The notes under the pieces were generated by a model. It saw only the letters and a program-made list of their open reading frames with translations. It was not told the DNA's origin and ran no database searches. Of a stretch of DNA of 64,000 nt, positions 46,758-59,540 are shown piece after piece. Position 1 is the stretch's first letter. Every line of letters begins with the position of its first letter. This DNA comes from Phyllostachys edulis (Eukaryota > Streptophyta > Magnoliopsida > Poales > Poaceae), in contig CM070562.1 of the NCBI GenBank assembly GCA_036346405.1, positions 103,936,999-104,000,998 of the forward strand. Reading direction: 5' to 3'. The position numbers were made by a program, and so were the translations under genes.

Positions 46758-49700
46758 ACATCCCGATTTTCCAAGTCCTTTTTAAATTTGTAAAATAAAA
46801 TAAAACAATTTTGTTTTGATGAGAATTCATAGTTGGTTCGTTGGAGAGGTTTAAGTTTTATGTTGTCGCCCCTTCTGTATGTTGGCCAATTCTCCCCTCA
46901 GCCCCTCTCTTTTGTGTTATGTTTGGTTTAGACCTTCTCTCAGGCACGGGCCTCCCAAAGGTCCTTGAAGTTAGACCTCTCCTGGGGGGCTCAGACCTTT
47001 TCTCAATTGGACGTGCCCTTATGTCCAGATCTTTCTCTCTGAGCTAGATCTCTTTGGATCTCTTTGTTGGTTCGAATCTCTTTGGTTCAGACCTCCTCCA
47101 TAGGTCTAGACCTCCTCTTGGTTAAACCGTGCCTATATGTTTAGGCCTCCCTTCGAATTCAAGTCCTTTGGACCTCCTTACTCGCTTATCTTAGGAACCC
47201 TGACCTCCAAAGATTTCCTCCCGAACCTTTAGGACCTCCTATGTTGAGATCCTCGCCGCCAGGACCTTCCATTGTGGAGATCCTAGCGATCAGGACCTCC
47301 CCTGGTCAACTCAGTTCTTTAGACCTCCTCTCAAGACCTCCTTGAGCCGTGGAACCTCCCTTCATGAGAGCCTAACCGATAGGACCTCCCCTTGGTGAGA
47401 TCCTACCAACAGACCTCCTTTTACAAGGATCCTCACCAGACCTCCTTGATGGGATCTTGGTTGTTAGAACCTCTTGTCGCAGAGACCTCCTCCATGTATG
47501 TCTGACCTCCCATGTCCGCACCTCCTCTCAGAATCTGGACCGTTAAGACCTCCCCTTGAGATCTTAACAGCCCAAACCTCCTCTTTGAACATCTGGACCG
47601 TTAAGACCTCCCCTTGAGATCTTAACACCCTGCACCTCCTCTTTGAACATCTCGATCTTAAGACCTCCCCGGAGATCTTAACCGTCTGCATTCTCCTTCG
47701 TTGGCGATTCGATCGTTAGGACCTCCTTGGAAATCCTAACCGCTCGCACCTCTGTCTGGAGTTGATCCTCTGCTCTAGACCTCCATGGCGGGTGAGGTTC
47801 TTTCTTACCACGCGACCTCCCGTTAGCATTCAATCTTGGCCGTTGGACCTCCTCTTTGGAGATCCAACTGTCAGACCTTCCCTTTGGCCCAACTGTCTCT
47901 AGATTTGACTAGTCCCACCGCCAAAGCTTACCTATTTTATGTTTCCCGCCACACTAGTACCATGAGCATTTAATGCATGTATTGTCAAGATTAAATGCAG
48001 CCAAGCAAGTGGTCAAGCTTTCTATTGTATGGGGTCATTCTGGGCACTATTGGTGTCTTTTCTAGTCTCCTCCGTAACGAAGACACTACGTCCTTTATAT
48101 TTTTCTTTAACACCCCCGTACCTCTTGCCCATCTCATATGCTCACCAAATCATGTACACATTGAGTGGTCTTTTCACTTCCTTTGACTATAACTAGTCCC
48201 GGGAGCCCTCCATTGCCACCTTTTTCACACACTCAACACTTTGGCTCACACCCAAACAGCCTCCTGGAGAGTCCTTGCTGCCAAGAACGTCGCCAGGAGC
48301 ATCTCTCCATCGTGTTTTCACCATTGGAGGCTCGGTAGGAGCTTGGGCGTTGACCTCAACCGCCTAGATTGCCTTCGACCTCCCCTTCACCCATCACCTC
48401 CGTCTTATTGCTGGTAAGTTTCCTTGTATATTGCGTTGTTCTTGTTCTTGTCACCACCATAAGAGGTTGTGTCCCTTTCAGGACCTCTTCTTCTGGCTTC
48501 TCCTTGGAACTCTATGATTTTTGTCTAAAGATCACCTCCTTGGACTCTGCGCAAGTATCATCCTCTTGGTCTGTTGCTAAAGCCGCCCCTTTGGTCTTCC
48601 GTGAAGACCTTCCTCATTGAGCTTCTCCCCAGTAAGTTGGGACCTCTCCCAAAGAACCCATTTTGACTATGCGATGCTTCTATCAATTAAGTTTCGGAGT
48701 TTCTTTTGAAGTTCTTTTGGCTCTTTATTTGGAATTTGGTTTGAGTTGTCTCCTTTCTCACGCATAGATCGTGAAGGCACTGAGGAGCTTGAGAGCACTG
48801 AAGAAGAAGACTCTCAAGACAGTGAGCAAGGCAAGTCATGCTCTTGACCATATTGCACCCAATATTTCAATTTACTTATGTTCTGTTTCAAAGGATAATG
48901 CATGCCTATTTCTACCAAGATATTTTAATACTTGTCTTTAAACACATAGTTATGCTAAATTCCTTCATATGGCCAACTTGACATTGAACCAAATCTGTTG
49001 TCACCTTAGACAAAACCTGGTTAATACATTAGTGTGAACCAGGAGCAATTGTGAAACCATATGCTTAGTCTTGCTTAGTCCAAAAGTACTTGATTTGGGG
49101 AAATCTTTACCTTCATGACCAACTATTGTTTAAAATGTTTTGACCATGGCGTTGGGATGTCATAGGAGTGTGAAAATATTGCTGGGGAAGCAAAGAAAAT
49201 GAAAATTGATTTAGGCTTGGGCGAATTGGTTGCTTGGTTGGTGCAAGGTTTATGCACGGACTCTATCCTGGATAAGGTGGAGGTCCAGGGGTTTGTGATT
49301 GTCGCCCAAGTCAGTTGAGGACCGGTCTTTGAACCGCCAATGCTAGGCCTATGATGGGCTATGCCAAAACCGTGCAACCACATGTTTCAAAGATGGGGTG
49401 TGGGACCTACCTAAGTAATTTGCGTAACTTCCACCGCAGCTTGATCCAGCTTGGAGGAGTGGGAGGTCTTCTATGGCCGGTGGTCTTTATGACCTATGTT
49501 CCCACTTGGTGCAAGAGGGGCCCAGATCTGTGAGTCAATCCAAAGGGGCTAAACCTTAGCAAGGAGAGGTCAGGTGGGACAATGTATTTCAAAGGCTTTG
49601 TCATGAACTCTAGACCTCTTACCTTTGGTAGTGAGAGGTGGCATCGACGGATGCTTGATAAACTAGAGGATCATGTCATGTGGGTAAAGTGCACATCCTC

Positions 49701-50611
49701 GATCGAGTGTAAATCTATTCAATAGCCGTGTCCACGGTCATGGACATCTTGGCAATGCCACTCGAGTTAGATATTGATTTGGGTTTCTAAAAGTGTTTAA
49801 CAACTGTTTTGGGATTCCTATCCCATGGGTTTTGGGCAGGGAGCCTTGTGACAGGAGGGTATCCTTCACCAACTTGTTGATGAATGTTATCTAACTGAAA
49901 ATCAAGTTTGAAAAATGAATTTTAGCTATTAAAAACCTGCCTTGAAACTTAATAATTGTAATTGAAAGAAACTTGGCCTTATGCAAATCAACCCTATTAT
50001 GCCTTCTGTTGTATATCCATGTATGCATGTCATTTTGTTACCCCACGGGTGTGACTTGCGAGCACAGTGGTAGTGCTCACTCTTGCTCAATGCAAAATCT
50101 TATCAGGAGAAGACAACAATGGAGAAGAGGAGGACCAGACGAGTAGGTTGTGCCTCCACCATTTTGCCTGTGGTATAGTGGATGGACGTCTGCTTCCGCT
50201 CTTTTGAAGCTTGCTTTTGGCCCAAGGCCACCTTTTGTAAACAACTCCTTTGTTATGTTGTAAATAAAGTTATGTCGTGGATGTTACCATTCTTGTATGT
50301 TTGTGAAGAGCTAGCTTGAGATCCTTGGGACTAGCTCGACACGCTAGGAATCACAGGTGATCCTCAAGCCTCACGACCTCCTCGGTCAGTCCTATGACCT
50401 CTCCCGAGTTGGCCGTGGCGAGAGAGGATCTCCCGTGACTCCTGCTCCCACGTGGTACCTCGAGTGGCCTGCAGGAGACTCGATTGGTACCCCTGGGGGC
50501 AGATCCTACCCAAGCCTCGGGAGGTGCTACCGGACCTCCTGGGAGGTCCTAAGGGACGTCCTAGGAGATCCTGGGAGGACCTCTCGGGTGCCCTAGGGTT
50601 GGGTCGCCACA
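46758..50611 (+). repeat. Gypsy 5' LTR, about 3.85 kb
   Basis: Starts ACATCCCGATTTTCC, matching the 3' LTR start but lacking its TGTA, and ends CGCCACA just before the primer-binding site. It contains no ORF with recognised homology. The segment 47,080-47,900 carries about 20 copies of GACCTCC. Confidence 0.8.
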
Positions 50612-50615
50612 AGAG

Positions 50616-50627
50616 TGGTATCAGAGC
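50616..50627 (+). other. Gypsy primer-binding site (initiator tRNA-Met)
   Basis: TGGTATCAGAGC, complementary to the 3' end of initiator tRNA-Met, four bases after the LTR end. Confidence 0.9.
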
Positions 50628-51048
50628 CATTTGACTGCAGGTCGCAACCTAATAGAATTGCCATAGAACTTCAAAGCTTATTTTATAAAAACAAGAAGAA
50701 TAAAATGTTCTTTCTTACCTGGGTCATCTCTCTACTCTTACCTCATTAATGGTACTCATCCGTACCCTAATTCAGATCTTATCTGGTCTCTTTCTTTACA
50801 TTGATTTGCAATACCAAATGGACCTCCTTACCTTTGAAAAATTCTACTAGAGGTCTTTCGGGTTAGGCTTGGTGCTTAAAGACTCCCTCAAAATGGTAAG
50901 AAACGAGTAGAACGATGCTCTACTACTATAGTTTCTGAAAAAGTTCTTTCTGCTGTTTTCCTTGCATTGGATCTCTTTGTTGAGTGGGTTGTTTTGGTTA
51001 GTCTTACTTAGCCTTTGCTTTTCTTTCCTCGCACTGGAGTCTAGCAAA

Positions 51049-52230
51049 ATGGTAACCACCGAAATGGTAGTGGAAGTTCAAGCAACTGAATAGGCAAGTC
51101 AAGGAGAACCCGAGAACCCAAATTTGTGGAGTAACCAAAATCGAGGTGTCGAGGGCGTGCAGCAGGACCCAACCTCACAGCCGCCACCTCCTCCAGTTGA
51201 TGGTCTTAGTTGGGCCCAAATAATGGCCAATCAAGCTCAGCTTATAAGCTTGCTGTCTCAATCCATTGCCAACACTCAGTCTTTGCAAGCCGCAGCAGTA
51301 GCCCAGCCTCAAGCTCAAGTTCCACCTCCTCCAAGGTCCAGCATTGCAGAGTTTATGAGGTCAAGGCTCCAACATTTTCAGCAAAGACCGAGCCAATAGA
51401 AGGCGATGATTGGCTCGACAAGCAAGGTGAAATTGGACATGGTGCAATGCATGATCATGAGAGAGTTCTTTTGCTTCTCACCAACTTAGTGGACCAAAGA
51501 TCTCGAGTGGTAGGATAACTTTAGTCAATCTCATGCTGATGCCCAGGCCATCACATGGGATGAGTTTATGCGAACTTTTCGTCGTGCCCATATTCCATCT
51601 GGTGTGATGTCTTTAAAAAGGACATAATTCCGCACCTTAAAACAAGGCAACCGGGCTGTGAATGAGTATTTACATAAGTTTAATCAATTGGCAAGATATG
51701 CTCCAGGAGATGTTGCCACGGATGAAAGTAAGCAAGAGCACTTTTTGGAAGGGCTTAATGATGAAATTTCAGTCCACCTTGTTTCTCAAGAGCATTCCGA
51801 TTTTCATCAACTTAAGCAAGGCCATTCGGCAGAAAGTAAGCTCCAACAGATGGAAGGCGAAAAAGGAAGAAGTCGGCACGAGGTTTGGCTCGAGGTTTTC
51901 CTAAGTCTAAGACCTCCCAGCCTCAGTCCTCCCATCATAAGGTCTCACGGACCTCTTCTGCAAAGACCTCCAGCACAGTGCAGCACCCAAGCAAATCAAG
52001 CCATCATAAGACCTCCTCTGGAAGTCAGTTCCAAAAGAAGTCATCCACGACCTTTACTGCTGGAGTGACTTGTTTCTTTTGTAATGAGGTGGGGCACTAT
52101 GCTAGTAGGTGCCCAAAGAAGCAGCAAGCACCTGCCCCAACTCGATCTGGTCAAGGTGTCTTAGTCCAGGGTAGCGCCTCAAGTGTGAAGCCAAAGACGA
52201 TCTCACAAAGGGCCGGTCACTCATGTCACT
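51049..52230 (+). pseudogene. Gypsy gag, frameshifted
   Basis: The ATG at 51049 is followed by a TAG at codon 15 in the same frame. The N-terminal part (LSWAQIMANQAQLISLLSQ) runs into SSIAEFMRS, where a one-base loss near 51,361 shifts the frame to VKAPTFSAKTEPIEGDDWL. The retrotrans_gag core reads AITWDEFMRTFRRAHIPSGV (about 51,550-51,605) and NEYLHKFNQLARYAPGDVAT after further breaks. The zinc knuckle CFFCNEVGHYASRC (CX2CX4HX4C) lies at 52,070-52,111. It would have made the capsid/nucleocapsid of the element. Confidence 0.88.
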
Positions 52231-52259
52231 ACCAAGAAGCTCAAGCAAAGACTGATGTA

Positions 52260-55200
52260 GTAATCTTGGTACGTTCCTTGTCAACTCTATACCAGCATTG
52301 GTTTTATTTGATTCGGGAGCTTCCCATTCTTTTGTTTCAAGCAAGTTTGTGGGGAAGTATGGGTTATCTATAGTCCCTCTAGTTAACCCTATGATAATTC
52401 ATGCTCCGGGCCTGGATATGAGGACTAATACCCTCTGCCCAAACCTCACCTTAGAGATTTCTGGAGTACCTTTCCATGCAGATTTAATAGTTTTGCAATC
52501 TCAAGGTTTGGATGTGATTCTTGGAATGGATTGGTTAGCCAAAAATAAAGTGCAGATAGATTGTGCTACCCAGTCCATATCACTTATTAATGACCAGAGA
52601 GTACAAGTAGAATATAAGTCCAAGACCTCCCCTAGAGCAAAACCCATTTTGACCAGTGTGAAAGAGGTGAAGATTGAAGACCTCCCAGTGGTCAGTGAGT
52701 ACTTAGATGTGTTCCCTGAAGAGCTACCTGGTATGCCCCCAGATAGGGATATATCATTCCTAATTGACTTAGTCCCTGGGACTGCACCCATATCAAAAAG
52801 GCCATATAGGATGCCTGTGAATGAACTGGTTGAGTTAAAGAAGCAGATCAAGGAACTGAAAAACAAAGGATTTATTAGACCAAGTTCTTCACCATGGGGA
52901 GCACCTGTGCTATTTGTCAAAAAGAAAGACAATAGCCTGAGGATGTGTGTAGACTATAGATCACTCAATGAGGTCACCATTAAAAACAAATATCCTCTGC
53001 CAAGGATAGATGACCTCTTTGACCAACTAAAAGGAGCAAGTGTGTTCTCTAAAATTGACCTAAGGTCTGGGTATCATCAATTGAAGATTAGGGCAGAAGA
53101 CATTCCCAAAACTGCCTTTACCACAAGGTATGGACTATATGAGTTCACTGTGATGTCATTTGGGTTGACAAATGCACCCGCCTATTTCATGAGTATGATG
53201 AACAAAGTATTCATGGACTTCCTAGACAAGTTTGTGGTGGTGTTTATTGATGACATCCTCATCTACTCCAAGAATGAAAAAGAACATGAAGACCATCTCA
53301 GAATTGTTTTGGGAAGACTTAGAGAGCAGCAGCTCTATGCAAAATTTAGTAAGTATGAATTTTGGATAAATCGAGTAGCCTTTCTTGGTCACATCATTTC
53401 GGCCAAGGGAGTGGCTGTAGACTCTTCAAAGGTGGAAGCTGTGCTAGAATGGAGACCTCCCAAGACAAAGGATCAAGTAAGAAGTTTTCTTGGACTAGCG
53501 GGCTATTATAGAAGATTTATTGAAGGTTTTTCCAAGATTGCTAAACCTCTCACCCAGCTCTTGAAAAAGGAGCAGAAATTTGATTGGACTAAAGCCTGTG
53601 AGCAGAGCTTTCAAGAGTTGAAGCAAAGGCTTGTCACAGCCCCAGTCCTAGTCTTGCCAGACATCCATAGAGACTTTGATGTATTTTGTGATGCATCTCA
53701 TCAAGGTCTTGGGTGTGTGCTTATGCAAGATGGAAGGGTAGTAGCATATGCATCTCGACAGTTGAGACCTCATGAAGAGAACTACCCAATACATGATCTA
53801 GAATTGGTAGCTATTGTGCATGCTTTGAAAATCTGGCGTCACTACCTTATTGGTAATCGCTGTGAGATATACACAGACCACAAAAGTTTGAAATACATCT
53901 TTACACAACCAGAGCTCAATTTGAGACAAAGGAGATGGTTGGAATTAATTAAAGATTATGACCTTGGGATTCATTATCACCTAGGCAAAGCCAATGTAGT
54001 GGTAGATGCCTTGAGCCGAAAAGGTTATTGCAATACCTTGTTGGTTCAAGAACAACAACCGAAGCTGTATGAAGAGTTGAAGTACCTCAACTTGGAAATT
54101 GTAAAGCAAGGATGTGTAAACACCTTAGTGGTGCGTCCAACCATTCTGGACCAAATTAAAGAACATCAAGGAGAAGATGAAGACATCCAAGAAATTAAGA
54201 AGAACATGAGGAGAGGTAAAGCCCCAGGTTTCTCTGTAGATGAACAAGGGATAGTATGGTTTGGCAGCAGAATTTGTGTGCCCAATCATCAAGATATCAA
54301 GCGGCTCATCTTGGTGGAAGCCCACGGTCACCTTATTCTATCCACCCGGCAAAGACCAAGATGTATCAAGACCTCAAAGAAAGGTATTGGTGGGTCGGGA
54401 TGAAGCAAGATATTGCCAAGTTTGTCTCTCAATGTGATGTATGTCGAGGGTTAAAGCCGAGCACCAACGCATCAAATAGGGTTGTTGCAGCCATTACCGA
54501 TCCCTGAATGGAAATGGGAACAAGTAGGCATGGACTTTATTACTGGATTGCCGAGCACCCAAACGGGCTTTGATTCCATTTGGGTGGTAGTTGACCGACT
54601 AACCAAGGTAGCCCATTTTATACCGGTCAAGACCACCTATAGAAGTGATAAGCTAGCTGAATTATATATGGCAAGGATTGTCTGCTTACATGGAGTACCC
54701 AAAAGAATAGTTTCATACCGAGGGTCGCAGTTCACTTCGAGGTTTTGGAAAAGCTTACATGAAGCTCTCGGTACTAAGCTCAATTTTAGTACCGCCTATC
54801 ACCCTCAAACCGATGGGCAACCGAGAGAGTGAACCAAATCTCGAAGACATGCTCGTGGCTTGTGCTTTGGATTTTAGGAAGAGTTGGGACAAGAACTTGC
54901 CTTATGCTGAATTTTCTTACAACAATAGCTATCAAACCAACTCACGATGTCCCTTCAAGCTCTATATGGTAGACCTTGTAGAAGACCCCTCCTTTGGGAT
55001 GAGGTTGGAGAGCATCAACTTCATGGTCCAAACCTGGTTAAAGAAGCTGAAGACAAGGTGAAGCTGATAAAGGAGCGATTGAGAGTAGCTCAATCTCGAC
55101 AAAAGAGCTACGCTGATACCCGTCGAAGAGATTTGTCCTTTGAGGTTGGAGATTTTGTATACCTTAGAGTGACACCACTTAGGGGAGTTAGAAGATTTCG

Positions 55201-55573
55201 GACTAAAGGAAAGCTGGCACCAAGATTTATCGGCCCATACAAGATCATGGACAGAATTGGTGAAGTCGCCTATCAACTAGAGCTCCCAGAGTCCCTCTCG
55301 GTTGTACACAATGTCTTTCATGTATCCCAATTTAGGAAATGTCTTCGGGTGCCAGACGACCACACATCTCTAGAGACCTTCGATCTTCAAGAAGACCTTA
55401 CTTATGTGGAGCAGCCAATTAAAATTCTGGATGTTGCCGAAAGGGTTACCAGAAGCAGGATTATCCGATCCTATAAAGTACAATGGAGTCACCATCCAGA
55501 AAGTGAAGCTACGTGGGAGAAGGAAGAAGACCTCAAGGCTAATTACCCCTACCTCTTTACTGATCCTGTTTGA
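52260..55573 (+). pseudogene. Gypsy pol: protease, RT, RNase H, integrase, chromodomain (broken)
   Basis: A 701-codon open stretch (52298-54403) has the protease site LFDSGASHSF, the reverse transcriptase motifs CVDYRSLNEVTIKNKYPLPR and VVFIDDILIYSK (the DD pair near 53,249), and RNase H (FCDASHQGLGCVLMQDGR, YTDHKSLKYIF, VVVDALSRKG). A frameshift near 54,330 precedes the integrase: KMYQDLKERYWWVGMKQDIA with the CDVC pair, then WEQVGMDFITGLPSTQTGFD and TAYHPQTDGQ. More frame breaks follow near 54,830 and 54,950. The last ORF ends in LAPRFIGPYKIMDRIGEVAY and the chromodomain-like SYKVQWSHHPESEATWEKEE. The catalytic residues look intact, but the frameshifts prevent a full polyprotein. Confidence 0.92.
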
Positions 55574-55608
55574 ATCTCGGGTCGAGATTCTTTTAAGGGG
55601 GGTAGGTT

Positions 55609-55743
55609 TGTAACATCCTGATTTTCCAAGTCCCTTTTAAATTTGTAAAATAAAATAAAACAATTTTGTTTTGATGAGAATTCATAGTTGGTTCGTTGGA
55701 GAGATTTAAGTTTTATGTTGTCGCCCCTTCTGTATGTTGGCCA
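55609..55743 (+). repeat. Gypsy 3' LTR, truncated to ~135 bp
   Basis: TGTAACATCCTGATTTTCC ... TATGTTGGCCA matches the first ~130 bp of the 5' LTR, then gives way to the copia LTR end. About 3.7 kb of LTR is missing. Confidence 0.88.
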
Positions 55744-55757
55744 GTTAATCCTACAAG

Positions 55758-55769
55758 TGGTATCAGAGC
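55758..55769 (+). other. Copia primer-binding site
   Basis: TGGTATCAGAGC two bases after the copia LTR end CCTACA; the internal region of the copia element resumes here. Confidence 0.88.
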
Positions 55770-55814
55770 TTGGTCTCTCATTGATTTAGACTTAACCATC
55801 TAAAAGAGAAAAAG

Positions 55815-57496
55815 ATGGTTAGTGAGGGAATTGCTATAGGAAATGCTTCTTTGTTTGATGGTTGTAATTATGCATATTGGAATATTAGAATGTCCATTTA
55901 TTTAAAGGCATGAGTCCAAGCATATGGAAAATCGTAAATGAGGTTACGTTATACCTCTTAATCCACTACTTCCTACGGAACTAGAGGGACGTAATGCTCA
56001 TTTAGATGCCCAAGCTATTAATGCTCTTTTTGGTACTTTGAACGCGGATGAGTTCAATAGAGTGAGAAATTTGGAAACCGCTCACGATATTTGGATCACT
56101 CTCTCGGAAATCCATGAGGGTACATCCACGGTCAAAGAAGCCAAATTGCATAGGCTTCGAATCAAATATGAGACATTCATAATGTTGTCTCCTGAAAATA
56201 TCACCGAGATGTATTCAAGACTCAACAACATTGTGAATGAACTCAAAGGTCTTGGTACTAACCTTCGTGATGTTGATATTGTGCGCAATATGCTTAGGGC
56301 TCTACCGGACAAGTATGAGACGTTGGTGACGCTATTTCTCAACTCTCCGGAGTTGCCAAGAATGACGCCAACGGGGCACTTGGGAAACCTCATCACAAAT
56401 GAGTTGTACAAGAAAGATAAGAAAGGGCTTTTGGAGTCGTCTTCCTCGAAGAAAAAAGATTACCGCTTTCAAGGATAAAGCGGAATCAAGTGATGATGAA
56501 GATGAAGGAGAGGACTCCGAGGAAGAGTTTGCTTTCCTTGTGAGGAGCATGAAGAAATTCATGAGAAGATGCCCATATCGAAGCTTCAACTTTGACAAGA
56601 GTAAGAAAGAACAATTCTCAAATGACAACAAGCGTTATAGCAACATTCGGTGCTATAATTGCGAAGAGAAGGGGCACATTACCTCTCATTGCCCCACAAA
56701 AAAGGATGATAAGGGCAAGTCATTTAAGAAGAAGGAGTTCGATGGCAAGAAGAAGCTTTTCAAGAAGCTTCACAAGGATGGCAAGAATGAACCTCATATT
56801 GGAGAATATGATTCCGATGAAGAGTCCACCGACTCCGACTCCAATGAAGATGAGTCTCTCAAGAAGAAGGGACTTGTCGGCATCGCCATCAAGGAAGCTC
56901 CATCGTTATTCTCCACTCCAACTTGCCTCATAGCAAAAGGAGATAAGGTAAAATCCATTAATAATAATGAACCATCATATGATGAATTAATAGATATGCT
57001 TGAAGACTTGAATGAATATCTTGAAAAAGAAATGTCAAAATATAAGATCTTAAAGAGAGAACACATCTCTCTAAAAGATTCTTATGAGGAGTTAAAAGAA
57101 TCTCATGACTTGTTTATCCAAGAAAATTCAAGCAAGTCTTACTCTAGTATTGGAATTACATGTGATATTCTCGATGAAATGCCTAGTGTAGAAATTGCAA
57201 AAAGTAGTGCATTTACTTCATGTAATGATCCACTTGCCATGTCATGTTGCTCTACTATTAACTCTAATCATGATAATGTTGAGTCTCATGATGCAAAGTT
57301 TGTTGTTGAAAACAATGAGTTAAAGGAGCAAGTGACCAAGCTAAGCAAAAGCTTAGAACGGTACTTCAAAGGTAAGGCCACCCTTAACAAGCTTTTGAGT
57401 GAGCAAAGGTGCTCATTCAATAAAGAAGGGCTTGGGTATGTGCCCAAGAAGGGTAAGAAACTGGTAAACAAGCCTATAAGGTTTGTTAAGCAAGGA
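55815..57496 (+). pseudogene. SIRE-type copia gag (UBN2 and zinc knuckle), broken and 3'-truncated
   Basis: Starts MVSEGIAIGNASLFDGCNYA then YWNIRMSIYLKA and a stop. The UBN2 part continues as NLETAHDIWITLSEIHEGTS, VKEAKLHRLRIKYETFIML and LRALPDKYETLVTLFLNSPE. After a frame change near 56,400 come KKDYRFQG-type sequence in the other frame, the zinc knuckle CYNCEEKGHITSHC (56,651-56,692), acidic SDSDSNEDES and a coiled-coil stretch. It ends at VNKPIRFVKQG, where the sequence switches to the Tat element. Protease, integrase, RT and the 3' LTR of this copia element are absent from the window. Confidence 0.85.
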
Positions 57497-58900
57497 CGCC
57501 ACCACTGGCGGACACGACCAACACCTTCATGAACGCAAGGGAAATCCTCGACATTCTCGCACTTCATTGAGGCAGTCTCAAGAGTCCGACATAGAAGCTC
57601 TTGAGGCTATTCGACGGAAGAAAATTGAAGCCCAGAAGAATCTGTCTGGGCGCATCCAATATCGATCGAAGGAAGCTCAAGAACTTCAGTATATCAATGA
57701 CTTGCTCGAGAATCCAACTCAAGAGCTAGCTCGAGCACCAGGCTACGACCTCTTCGTTGAAGAGATCGCACAAAGGCTTCGGAACACGATGGCAAGGCTG
57801 GAAGCGCCTCGCCGACATCATTCAGGAAGTCATAGCAATACGACTTCTTCGGCTACCAGTCGATCGAACATATCACCACGGAGGAATCGACGCAACAGTA
57901 AGTCGCATCGATCACCTATTCGGAGAAATGTCTTTCGACGATCGATGATCAAGAAACCCCTGAGAGGTGATCGCCACCATTCCGACATGGGAATCAAGAA
58001 GAAGAGATAAACTACGAGGAGTATTCCCCTCGTAAGACTGAGATCTATCATAGGTCCGGTCAACCTATTACTGGGTATCGTCGAGTACGACCACCTGATG
58101 ATATCAACCCTTCTTTCCTGCAAAGGAGGCGTCAAGAAGTCATTATCGATGTCGGCATTCTCGCCGATCTCCGAAACGCTTCATTGCCACCTCGCTTTCG
58201 AAGGAACATGGAGAAGTTTGATGGTTCCCAAAATCCCATCGAATTCCTTCAAATCGACAAAACGGTCAGTCCGAGCAGCAGCAGAGGAGAGAGCATGTAA
58301 TGGCAAATTATCTTCCAATTGTGCTCGAAGGATCCGCCGATCGTGATTCTATGAATCAACCACTCGAGTCGATTTACTCTTAGCAACACCTCTGCGACCT
58401 TCTATTGGCAAATTTCCAAGGCACTTACAATCGCCCTGGAAAGGAGGATAACTTGCACCGGATGAGACAAAATGACAACGAGATCTTGCGCCAATTCATC
58501 AAGTGCTTTAGTCATGTTCGTAACTCAATTCCTGAAGTTTCTGATTCATCTGTCATCAGAGCATTCAAGCAGGGAGTCCGTAGTAGGAGAATAACAGAGG
58601 ACATTGCTTTAAACCCACCTACTTCATTTTTAACTCTTCGAGATGGCTGATCGATATGCCACTGCTTCTGAGGCGGTTGAGTGGAACAATACAATAGATC
58701 GAGAAGACAATACCTCTCGAGAGCCAAAGCGACATTGGTAAGAAGAAGGATAAAAAGCAAAAAATCTAAGAACAAGGCGAAGGGTCAAAACTCCAAACCG
58801 GCGGTTCCAAGGAGGTATTGGTACATGAATGATAAAGAACCACGCACATCCAGCCGCACTCCGACAGAGGCAAAGGTAAGCGCCCGATCGGAAAAATGAT
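57497..58900 (+). pseudogene. Tat gag remnant
   Basis: KDATTGGHDQHLHERKGNPR is followed by QESDIEALEAIRRKKIEAQK, LQYINDLLENPTQELA and a basic HRSPIRR stretch. The retrotrans_gag part is scattered: INPSFLQRRRQEVIIDVGIL (58,103-58,160) and, from 58,405, ANFQGTYNRPGKEDNLHRMR, ILRQFIKCFSHVRNSIPEV and ALNPPTSFLTLRDG. Several stops and frameshifts. Confidence 0.8.
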
Positions 58901-59199
58901 AAGCCTAGGTGGTGTCCTTTCCATAAAAAGGAAGGGCATGATCTTCGTGAATCGCCGGTCTTCCAACGAAAGCTTGAAGATTACTACAACGGCAAGGACC
59001 ACTTCCCACTCTCGAACAGTAGGTCAAACAAGTGGTCATAAATCTTCGATGATTTAAGAGGAGATGCCGCTCAGATCCGCAACACACCATCGAACACATC
59101 TACGGGGATCATCGGCATATGAATCAAAGCGATACTTAAAGGTCACCGAACGTGAGGTAAACTCCATAGATTCTCCTCTCACAATAAATTATCAAGTGG

Positions 59200-59540
59200 T
59201 GGAAGTCACTATCTCTTTCGAGAAGAGTGACTGCCGATTCCTTCGACTCGACCAGGTCGATATCCAATCGTGGTCGAACCCACCATCAACAATTGTCGGG
59301 TCAATCGAGTTTTGGTTGATGGTGGAAGCTCGTTAAATATTTTATTTACGAGTGCTCTGGATGACATGCAAGTACCTAGGACCAAAGTAAGACCGGTACG
59401 ATACTCCTTCCATGGGATCGTATCGGGATCTTCGGCCAAACCGATTGGTCAAGTTTCTCTTCCTTTAACATTTGGTTCACCAAGTAATTTCGTGACGAGA
59501 AAATTTCCTTTGATGTGGTCGATTTCGACATTTAAGATAT
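59200..59540 (+). pseudogene. Tat aspartic protease remnant
   Basis: VNRVLVDGGSSLNILFTSAL (the D-G-G-S variant of the active site typical of Tat elements) and YSFHGIVSGSSAKPIGQVSL. The reading frame stops at 59,540. Confidence 0.85.

Larger units (their letters stand above)
46758..55743 (+). mobile_element. Chromovirus (Tekay/Del-like) Ty3/gypsy element nested in the copia LTR
   Basis: 5' LTR 46758-50611, primer-binding site 50616-50627, gag from 51049, pol to 55573, polypurine tract about 55595-55602 (AAGGGGGG), then a 3' LTR beginning TGTAACATCC at 55609 that stops after about 135 bp. The long LTR and the chromodomain at the end of pol place it with Tekay/Del-type chromoviruses. The shared part of the two LTRs differs at three positions in about 130 bp. 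Several frameshifts and stops make it non-autonomous. Confidence 0.88.
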
